DNA from: Actinomycetota bacterium
GTDB lineage: Bacteria; Actinomycetota; Actinomycetes; Nanopelagicales; Nanopelagicaceae
Assembly (NCBI GenBank): GCA_009706135.1
Contig: WLRX01000033.1
Coordinates: 1-8,896 of the forward strand
Direction of reading: 5' to 3'
Length of the DNA: 8,896 nucleotides
The notes under the pieces were generated by a model that was not told where the DNA came from, did not search any database, and saw nothing but the letters and a program-made list of their open reading frames with translations. Shown one piece after another: positions 1-5,481 of the stretch. How positions within the stretch are numbered: position 1 is the stretch's first letter; every line of letters begins with the position of its first letter. The translations under genes and the position numbers were made by a program.

Positions 1-741
1 CTAATCCATGGAATGGGCTCAGCAGCTACTGCATGGAAACTGATAATTCCTGAATTAACCAGACACTTAACTGTTATCACTCTTGATCTGCCTGGACATG
101 GAAAAACTCCCATGTCCATTTCACAAGCAATGGATCCCAAATCAATGGCCGATGCGGTGTGCGAAACAATGAGTTCACTTGGAATCGAAAAATTTCATCT
201 ATGCGGTAACTCTTTAGGTGGTTGGGTTGGACTTGAAGCAGCTGCAAAACATAGTGGGCGTGTCTTATCTTTTACTGGTTTGGCGCCTGCGGGTTTATGG
301 CTTGCTCCATATACCGCGCGCTATCCCGGAACGGCGCTGCTGCGCGCAATTGCAAAAACAACACGACCACTGACACCGGTTGCATTGAGATATGAATGGG
401 GCAGAAAAATTGGTTTTGCAGATGTCAGCCCTCTCTGGCGCAATCTGAGTTATGAAACCTGTCTTGATGCTTCCCTTGCTATGAGTGTGGCAAGTGGATA
501 CTTCCCTGCGTGGGATGGAATGCTCAAGAAACGATTTGATTCACCAATTCCGCAATCGATTCCAATAACAATTATCTTCGGAGATAGTGATAACACTTTG
601 CCAGAATCAAATTGCCAAGAGCGCTCCGTTGTCCCATCTCATAGCAAATGGTTTGTCATTGAAAATTGTGGGCATGCACCGATGTGGGATCACCCAACCA
701 CTGTTACCCGCCACATTCTTGAAACCACACAATCTCGCTGA
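1..741 (+). CDS. alpha/beta hydrolase, 5'-truncated by the window edge
   Basis: This is a serine hydrolase of the alpha/beta fold; the substrate cannot be told. The frame is open from base 1, and the codons before the first ATG (position 13) read LIHG, so LIHGMGSAATAW forms the HG oxyanion-hole motif that follows the first core beta strands. The true start is therefore upstream and the ATG at 13 is internal. Counting from that ATG, the nucleophile elbow GNSLGG places Ser67, the acid is probably Asp193 in GDSDNTLP, and the base is His221 in CGHAPMWDHP, so the triad is complete. LDLPGHGKTP (residues 24-33) is typical of the family. The stop overlaps the crtA start by one base (TGATG), which suggests co-transcription and perhaps a role on a carotenoid ester or a lipid, but this is inference. 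BchO-like proteins share the fold, yet nothing here points to chlorophyll synthesis. Confidence 0.85.
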   Translation, partial: LIHGMGSAATAWKLIIPELTRHLTVITLDLPGHGKTPMSISQAMDPKSMADAVCETMSSLGIEKFHLCGNSLGGWVGLEAAAKHSGRVLSFTGLAPAGLWLAPYTARYPGTALLRAIAKTTRPLTPVALRYEWGRKIGFADVSPLWRNLSYETCLDASLAMSVASGYFPAWDGMLKKRFDSPIPQSIPITIIFGDSDNTLPESNCQERSVVPSHSKWFVIENCGHAPMWDHPTTVTRHILETTQSR

Positions 742-1421
742 TGGTTACTGCTCTATATTTTTTTACCACTCCCACACGCGCACTCCCCTTTGCCATTTGG
801 GCAATGGCAATCGACCGTGGACGTTTACGCAGATTTAAAGGTGTCAGCTTTGCAAAGTTATTGGGCGCCGGCAAAGGTGAAACTTTCACTCCACGCGATG
901 CTGATATCCATCGTTGGGGATTTTTAGTTGTTATTGATGAAAATCAATTAGCAGCCCTTGATCAATCGTCCATAGTTAAACAGTGGAGAAAAATAAGCAC
1001 CAACGAATATCGCATTCTTCTTGATCCAATTTCTTCCCACGGAAAATGGAGTAGGCGCGAACCATTTAGAGTAAAAGAGAATGTTTCTGCCGATGGAAAA
1101 ATCGCAGCCATTACCCGTGCGCGAATAAAGGCGAGGCAAACAACTAATTTCTTCGCATCCGTTCCAGCAGTGACCGCATCTCTTCATGGAAGTGCCGGGC
1201 TACTAACAGCAATTGGAATTGGTGAAGCACCGATTGGATTGCAGGGCACTTTTTCTTTATGGCAAAGTGCGAGTGATATACGAAATTTTGCATACAAGGG
1301 TCAGGCGCACATCAAGGCCATTGCGGATACAGAGAAGTTTCAATGGTATGCCGAAGAACTCTTCGCACGATTTAGCGTGCGCGAGGAGCGTGGGTCAATG
1401 GTGGCTAAGCACTCGAATTAG
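741..1421 (+). CDS. crtA: CrtA-family carotenoid 2-oxygenase (spheroidene monooxygenase-like)
   Basis: CrtA enzymes oxygenate C-2 of a psi end group. In Rhodobacter the product is the 2-ketone spheroidenone, while a CrtA-related enzyme of Flavobacterium is known as a 2-hydroxylase in myxol synthesis. The 226-residue protein carries what I recognise as family blocks: KLLGAGKGETFTPRDAD (39-55) with RWG soon after, PISSHGKWSRREPF (96-109), TRARI (125-129), GIGEAPIGLQGTFSLW (159-174), FAYKGQAH (183-190) and WYAEELFARF (202-211). The protein lacks an obvious signal peptide. It starts within the stop of the hydrolase gene and has no clear Shine-Dalgarno sequence, which fits coupled translation. CruF, CruG and CrtD follow directly, so the 2-hydroxylase role is attractive because CruG would need a 2'-hydroxyl. 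Hydroxylase versus ketolase cannot be decided from sequence alone. Confidence 0.85.
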   Translation: MVTALYFFTTPTRALPFAIWAMAIDRGRLRRFKGVSFAKLLGAGKGETFTPRDADIHRWGFLVVIDENQLAALDQSSIVKQWRKISTNEYRILLDPISSHGKWSRREPFRVKENVSADGKIAAITRARIKARQTTNFFASVPAVTASLHGSAGLLTAIGIGEAPIGLQGTFSLWQSASDIRNFAYKGQAHIKAIADTEKFQWYAEELFARFSVREERGSMVAKHSN

Positions 1422-1436
1422 GGCAGAATTACGCCC
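1421..1436 (+). other. small stem-loop abutting the cruF start codon
   Basis: GGGC (1421-1424) and GCCC (1433-1436) can pair as a four-base all-GC stem around an eight-base loop. The stem begins at the last base of the crtA stop and ends right before the cruF ATG. It covers the place where a ribosome binding site would be, and no good Shine-Dalgarno sequence is visible there. It may modulate cruF translation or may be chance; the stem is short. Confidence 0.25.
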
Positions 1437-2240
1437 ATGTCGATGCGCCATTACTCTCCCCGCAGAAATCGCCGGAGAGGAATTTCACTTCGCTCTAAAT
1501 CACTTCTTGGCATAGTTCTGGGTATTGCAATTGCATTACAAATTGTTTATCCGCTCATTGATGGTGAAACGCTGCGAGTCGTAACCATTGCAACTGTGTA
1601 TTGGGCCGCTGGCGCCATGGCGTTACATGCGCTCTTGGCATACGGAGCTCAATACGCTTTTACTTACCTCGGGACGACAATTATTTTCGCGCTTATAGTT
1701 GAATCTGTTGGGGTTTCCACTGGTTGGCCATTTGGAACATATGAATATGACGCCTCTCTTGGTCACACAATCGCAGGTGTTCCATATGTTGTTCCATTTG
1801 CGTGGGTAATGATGGCTCATCCGATTTTGGTTGCATCCCGACGAGTTGCAGGAAATTGGGTGTTTCTTTACGGCGGATACGCAATGGCGGCATGGGATTT
1901 ATTCCTAGATCCCCAAATGGTTGCAGCTAATCGATGGCGTTGGACATTTGATGGGGCACACGTTCCATACCAACCAGAAATTCCATTATCGAATACCGTT
2001 GGATGGCTACTGTCAGGTATGGCATTGATTGCGATATTGCATCAAGTTTTGCCTCGCGATCGTAGAAAATCAAGTGCAAGTTTTGGCGCAGTGGATATAT
2101 TTTTAACATGGACTCTTTTTGCAGGTGTAATTTCTAATTTATTCTTCTTTGATCGTCCCGGAATTGCACTCGTTGGTGGAATTGCATTTGGACTCTTCTT
2201 TGTGCCGTACGCTTTTTCGCGTTGGCTCGGACGTCCCTAA
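1437..2240 (+). CDS. cruF: CruF-type carotenoid 1',2'-hydratase, integral membrane
   Basis: CruF adds water to the 1',2'-double bond of a psi end group (lycopene or gamma-carotene), giving the 1'-hydroxyl of myxol-type and deinoxanthin-type pigments. The 267-residue protein has a basic N-terminus (about residues 4-21) followed by roughly seven to eight hydrophobic segments (near 22-40, 46-66, 78-90, 113-133, 143-153, 187-203, 217-235 and 241-258). Blocks typical of this family (formerly DUF422) are GVSTGWPFGTYEY (92-104), GVPYVVPFAWVMMAHP (114-129), AAWDLFLDPQMV (151-162) with RWRW (167-169 region), and PLSNTVGWLL (183-192). The conserved Glu, Asp and Trp positions in these blocks are intact. 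It lies 15 bases after crtA and 9 bases before the glycosyltransferase; cruF-cruG adjacency supports the call. Start at ATG 1437; an in-frame ATG at 1443 is an alternative. It is unrelated in sequence to CrtC, which does the same chemistry in purple bacteria. Confidence 0.9.
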   Translation: MSMRHYSPRRNRRRGISLRSKSLLGIVLGIAIALQIVYPLIDGETLRVVTIATVYWAAGAMALHALLAYGAQYAFTYLGTTIIFALIVESVGVSTGWPFGTYEYDASLGHTIAGVPYVVPFAWVMMAHPILVASRRVAGNWVFLYGGYAMAAWDLFLDPQMVAANRWRWTFDGAHVPYQPEIPLSNTVGWLLSGMALIAILHQVLPRDRRKSSASFGAVDIFLTWTLFAGVISNLFFFDRPGIALVGGIAFGLFFVPYAFSRWLGRP

Positions 2241-2249
2241 GTCTCTCCA

Positions 2250-3323
2250 ATGCTTGAAATTTCATTAGGTCTTTCTCTCCTTGCTTTACTTGTAACACTT
2301 CTGAACACTTTTTCATTAATAACTCCACAGAAATCTGATCAGATTGAAGAGAAAATAAGTGTGCTTATTCCACTCCGAAACGAAGAGGAAAATGCACTAG
2401 CAATTATCGAAACCTTATCCGCGCAGGAGAAATTATCTAATGTCGAATTTCTTATCCTTAACGATAATTCAACTGATAAGACTTATGAATTAATTAAATC
2501 TTCAGCTCGTGGTGATTCACGATTTAAAATTATGCAAGGTTCGCCCTTGCCAGAAGGATGGCTCGGAAAACCATGGGCACTTGCCCAGCTCAGTGAAGCT
2601 GCCAACAATGAGATTCTGATCTGTATAGATGCTGATGTTCGTTTGGCTTCAACCGCCATTGCAGCTGCGGTTACCGCGATGCACAAAAACAGATTGGATT
2701 TCTTTTCACCATACCCATCTCAGGTTGCACTCTCATTTAGCGAACGGATGATTCAACCGCTCCTGCAATGGTCTTGGCTTTCATCTGTACCTCTTGCAAT
2801 TGCTAAACGTTCTACTAATCCATCTTTTGCTGTCGCCAATGGTCAGTTTTTTATAGTCAAGAAACACGCATTAGAAAAAAGCGGTGGATACTCTTCAATT
2901 AAGTCAGAAGTATTAGATGACATGCAGATGGCCCGGCTGCTACTTCGTAATAAATTTAAAGGAAGTGTTGGAAATGGAGCACTCATTGCTCAGTGTCACA
3001 TGTACTCATCCTGGGAAGAGCTAGAAAATGGCTACGCAAAATCCCTTTGGAAAGCGTTTGGGGGCCTCTTCGGATCTTTCATAGCGATAACACTATTAAT
3101 TTTCACCGGAATTGTTCCTCTCATCGCTGCTGCCAGTGGTTCATCTTTGGGATGGTCTGCTTTTGCTGCCGTGCTTCTTTCTCGAATCATTAGCGCCCGA
3201 ATAACTCGTGCAAGCTTATTTGATTCACTCTTGCATCCGATTTCTGCTGCATTATTTGTCTACCTAATCATTTATTCATGGCTCATGCGCGGTCGCATCC
3301 AATGGAAAGGTCGCACCGTATGA
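2250..3323 (+). CDS. cruG: CruG-type carotenoid 2'-O-glycosyltransferase (GT family 2), membrane-anchored
   Basis: This is a 357-residue inverting family 2 glycosyltransferase. In the myxoxanthophyll pathway CruG transfers a sugar to the 2'-hydroxyl of the carotenoid. An N-terminal membrane anchor (about 4-24) is followed by the GT-A domain: VLIPLRNEE (38-46), LNDNSTD (70-76, where many members have DD in place of ND), GSPLPEGWLGKPWA (97-110), the metal-binding DAD (127-129), and VLDDMQMAR (221-229), which supplies the acidic catalytic-base region. Then comes CHMYSSWEELENGYAKSLW (249-267), and three hydrophobic segments (about 271-296, 301-315, 331-346) close the protein. The catalytic site should face the cytoplasm. 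The gene starts 9 bases after the cruF stop with no clear Shine-Dalgarno sequence and ends in an ATGA overlap with the desaturase gene. The sugar donor cannot be read from sequence, and staphyloxanthin-type CrtQ glycosyltransferases are close relatives. Confidence 0.83.
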   Translation: MLEISLGLSLLALLVTLLNTFSLITPQKSDQIEEKISVLIPLRNEEENALAIIETLSAQEKLSNVEFLILNDNSTDKTYELIKSSARGDSRFKIMQGSPLPEGWLGKPWALAQLSEAANNEILICIDADVRLASTAIAAAVTAMHKNRLDFFSPYPSQVALSFSERMIQPLLQWSWLSSVPLAIAKRSTNPSFAVANGQFFIVKKHALEKSGGYSSIKSEVLDDMQMARLLLRNKFKGSVGNGALIAQCHMYSSWEELENGYAKSLWKAFGGLFGSFIAITLLIFTGIVPLIAAASGSSLGWSAFAAVLLSRIISARITRASLFDSLLHPISAALFVYLIIYSWLMRGRIQWKGRTV

Positions 3324-4852
3324 AGGAAGCAGAAGTAATTGTCATCGGCGCCGGCATGGGAGGAATGTGTACCGCTGCGCGATTAGCTCGCCAAGGTCAT
3401 GTAGTTCGGGTTCTTGAAAGTTCAGATAAACCTGGTGGCAAGTGCCGCACAGAATGGATTGGCAAATACGCATTTGATATTGGTCCTTCTCTGTTGACGT
3501 TACCTGCTGTCTATCGTGATTTTTTTGCACGAACCGGCAAGCATCTGGGTCAAGTTTTGGATGTCAAAGCTGTAGATCCAGCATTTGATTACCGTTTCCA
3601 TGACGGTATTTCTTTGAAGTTTGCAAACCTTGCGCACCATAAAACTCAAGATGAAATTGCTCGAGTTCTGGGTGTAGAAGTTGCAGCCCAATGGGATGCG
3701 CTAATTAAGCGCGCTGAACGAATGTGGGATGTCTCCCGCGAACCATTTGTTGAGTCAGAACTCAAATCTATTTTCACACTCATGAAACGACCAACACTGC
3801 TGCGCGATTTAAGAGTCATTGCTCCATGGAAATCGCTTCGAGCATTGGCGGATGAGTTACTGCCAGATAAACATCTTCGATACATCCTTGATCGATATGC
3901 AACCTATAGCGGTTCAGATCCCCGTCTAGCTCCAGCAGTGCTTTCAACGATTGCATTCGTTGAAGAAGCATTCGGCGCCTGGCATATCACCGGTGGAGTT
4001 GGACAACTCTCGCAGGCTGTCTATCAGCGTTGCCTAGATTTAGGAGTTGTATTTGAATTTGATTCACCAGTTGCGCAGATCAATCAGAGCAATGGACGAG
4101 TAATTGGCGTAACGACAAATGATGGACGAGTAATTGAAAGCTCCATCGTTGTCGCAAATGCTGATGCTTCACTTGTTTATAACTCACTGATAAGTGGCAA
4201 GGTTCGAAAGATTAAAGGCGCGCGCAAGAGAATTGCTAAAAGCACCCAATCGCTTGCTGGATTTTCACTCTTACTCGGACTTCGTCCAGATGATTCACAA
4301 TCTAATCTGAGTCACCACACAATACTTTTTCCAGAGAACTACGACGCGGAATTCGATGCAATATTTACAACACATACGCCCGTGAAAGATCCCACGATCT
4401 ATTTATGTGCCCCTAATGATTCAGCGATGGTCAAAGAAATCGGCGCACAATCAATCTATGTCTTAGTCAATGCCCCGGTGCACGATGCCACCGGAAAGAA
4501 TGGATGGAATTGGAATGACCAAGAGTTCAATCGCGAATATGCAAACTCAATCATTGATCAGATCGAAGCTCGAGGTATTTCCATTCGTAATGGCCTTGAT
4601 GTTCTAGAAATTCGAACTCCGGCTGATTTAGAAAGAAGTGTTAACGCACCAGGTGGAGCAATTTATGGAACTTCGAGCAATGGCGCACAATCTGCGTTCT
4701 TACGTGCTCGCAACCGTTCACCTTTAAAAGGTTTGTATTGTGTTGGCGGATCAGCTCATCCAGGTGGTGGCTTACCACTTGTTGGACTGAGCGCTGAAAT
4801 TGTTGCTAACGCAATCGGGAATACGCAAAACGCATCACGTTTACTGCACTAA
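3320..4852 (+). CDS. crtD: CrtD-type carotenoid 3,4-desaturase (CrtI superfamily)
   Basis: This is an FAD-dependent desaturase of 510 residues that probably inserts the 3',4'-double bond next to a 1'-hydroxylated psi end. The N-terminal Rossmann motif GAGMGG (10-15) with acidic Glu33 and PGGKC (38-42) binds FAD, and YAFDIGPSLLTLP (50-62) is the usual CrtI-family block. YATYSGSDP (193-201), ITGGVGQL (223-230) and especially the C-terminal GGSAHPGGGLPLV (476-488) resemble CrtD (hydroxy- or methoxyneurosporene dehydrogenase) more than phytoene desaturase. A separate CrtI lies downstream and has a different C-terminal signature, so a second role is expected. I chose ATG 3320 because it overlaps the cruG stop as ATGA and has GGAAAGG (3304-3310) nine bases upstream; the frame also has an ATG at 3278 inside cruG, without such a site. 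The gene overlaps the convergent phosphatidyltransferase gene by 47 bases. Confidence 0.85.
   Translation: MKEAEVIVIGAGMGGMCTAARLARQGHVVRVLESSDKPGGKCRTEWIGKYAFDIGPSLLTLPAVYRDFFARTGKHLGQVLDVKAVDPAFDYRFHDGISLKFANLAHHKTQDEIARVLGVEVAAQWDALIKRAERMWDVSREPFVESELKSIFTLMKRPTLLRDLRVIAPWKSLRALADELLPDKHLRYILDRYATYSGSDPRLAPAVLSTIAFVEEAFGAWHITGGVGQLSQAVYQRCLDLGVVFEFDSPVAQINQSNGRVIGVTTNDGRVIESSIVVANADASLVYNSLISGKVRKIKGARKRIAKSTQSLAGFSLLLGLRPDDSQSNLSHHTILFPENYDAEFDAIFTTHTPVKDPTIYLCAPNDSAMVKEIGAQSIYVLVNAPVHDATGKNGWNWNDQEFNREYANSIIDQIEARGISIRNGLDVLEIRTPADLERSVNAPGGAIYGTSSNGAQSAFLRARNRSPLKGLYCVGGSAHPGGGLPLVGLSAEIVANAIGNTQNASRLLH
4092..4136 (+). repeat. 15-base direct repeat, 30-base period, inside crtD
   Basis: ATGGACGAGTAATTG occurs at 4092-4106 and again, identical, at 4122-4136. 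The offset of 30 bases keeps the reading frame, so GRVI is encoded twice (residues 259-262 and 269-272) ten codons apart. The two copies fall in the beta-hairpin after the FAD fold, where the paralogous CrtI has a related but non-repeated stretch. Confidence 0.9.
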
Positions 4853-5426
4853 ATATTGATGCTCCAAGAAATACCCACGTGGCAATTTCAATTCCAGGTA
4901 GATCTAAATGCCATGCAATTAAAACTATGAAGATAAAACTCGCCCGCACTGGTCTTTCTGTGATGGTTACGAGTCCAAGATCTTTAACTCCTAGCGATGA
5001 CACACGTGCGCGCATGTATTCCTGAATTGATGCAACAAGCCACAAAGCCATGCACAAATAAGTCGGAATACCGATCGCATAAAGTGCATAGAGCCAGAGT
5101 GCTTCACTGATTCGATCAACGACTGAATCAAGGAGTGCTCCCCAATTCGAAGTACGGTTTTGGAAAATTGCCACACTTCCATCAATGCCATCAAAAAATA
5201 ACGAAACGACTATGAGTGCGACTGCCCATAGAGATTGCGAGGTGAGTGCTACTCCTACCGCACTTATCAATCCCAAGGCGGTCAATACATTTGGTGTTAT
5301 TCGTAGTAACGTGCAGAGCAACCCAAATCTGTATGAAATTGAGAGCCAACTGCCCACAATGCCAGTTGTTGGCGCAGAGTTATGGAGTTCGCTCCATTGA
5401 TTTCTAAACTGCTCGCGCGTAATCAC
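4806..5426 (-). CDS. CDP-alcohol phosphatidyltransferase family membrane protein
   Basis: Enzymes of this family replace the CMP of a CDP-alcohol, usually CDP-diacylglycerol, with another alcohol in phospholipid synthesis. The 206-residue protein has several membrane segments (about 48-66, 67-80, 106-135, 162-176 and 178-198) and the signature D79-x-x-D82-G83-x-x-A86, then G96-x-x-x-D100-x-x-x-D104 with normal spacing. The Arg that usually follows Ala in this motif is Ile87 here. TPNVLTALGL (44-53) is the usual approach to the active site, and EYMRARVSSLG (136-146) with ERPVR (157-161) recalls actinobacterial phosphatidylinositol-phosphate or phosphatidylglycerol-phosphate synthases; the acceptor is unknown. 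The start is GTG at 5424-5426, supported by AAGAAAGG (5443-5436 on this strand) nine bases upstream. It is the only gene on the minus strand, lies between two carotenoid operons, and overlaps the crtD end. A direct role in pigment synthesis is not shown. Confidence 0.85.
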   Translation of the reverse strand: MITREQFRNQWSELHNSAPTTGIVGSWLSISYRFGLLCTLLRITPNVLTALGLISAVGVALTSQSLWAVALIVVSLFFDGIDGSVAIFQNRTSNWGALLDSVVDRISEALWLYALYAIGIPTYLCMALWLVASIQEYMRARVSSLGVKDLGLVTITERPVRASFIFIVLIAWHLDLPGIEIATWVFLGASIFSAVNVMRFAYSRLR

Positions 5427-5435
5427 TGTCTTGGA

Positions 5436-5443
5436 CCTTTCTT
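5436..5443 (-). promoter_or_regulatory. Shine-Dalgarno site of the phosphatidyltransferase gene
   Basis: AAGAAAGG on the minus strand ends nine bases before the GTG at 5426. It decides that GTG start, since no ATG is available nearby in frame. Confidence 0.6.
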
Positions 5444-5446
5444 AAA

Positions 5447-5481
5447 ATGACTAGGAGTAAGACGCAGGGTACCGTTACCGC
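5447..5481 (+). promoter_or_regulatory. probable crtE promoter giving a leaderless transcript
   Basis: ATGACT (5447-5452) matches four of six bases of a TTGACA -35 box. A 17-base spacer leads to TACCGT (5470-5475), which fits the actinobacterial TAnnnT -10 pattern. Transcription would then begin six to seven bases later, at the GTG start of crtE (5482), giving an mRNA without a leader. No Shine-Dalgarno sequence is well placed for this start (AGGAG at 5453-5457 is 24 bases away), which agrees. TACCGT and TACCGC stand in tandem at 5470-5481. The whole divergent gap between the two starts is only 55 bases. I found no convincing minus-strand promoter in it. Confidence 0.45.

Noticed and set aside
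13..15. ATG at 13 as the true start of the hydrolase.
   Set aside because: The frame is open to base 1 and encodes LIHG just before it, which completes the oxyanion-hole motif, so the protein begins outside the window.
1..741. BchO-like role of the hydrolase, since bchO often lies near carotenoid genes in phototrophs.
   Set aside because: No bacteriochlorophyll gene is present, and the sequence features are those of the general alpha/beta hydrolase fold.
587..838. Open frame of 83 codons across the hydrolase-crtA junction.
   Set aside because: It lies over two well-supported genes in another frame and shows no motif or plausible composition.
3278..3319. A longer crtD start at ATG 3278, inside cruG, adding 14 residues.
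   Set aside because: No Shine-Dalgarno site precedes it, the extra residues come before the FAD-binding strand and match no family feature, while ATG 3320 has GGAAAGG nine bases upstream and the ATGA overlap.
4875..4882. Palindrome CCACGTGG near the crtD stop as a regulator site or terminator.
   Set aside because: It lies inside the phosphatidyltransferase coding sequence, is short, and has no T-tract.
5431..5436. TTGGAC as the -35 box of crtE.
   Set aside because: It is 33 bases from the TACCGT -10 box, far beyond the usual 16-19 spacing.
5461..5481. Inverted-repeat operator between the divergent starts.
   Set aside because: GGTA/TACC arms are only four bases and the longer match is poor; the tandem TACCG direct repeat explains most of the pattern.
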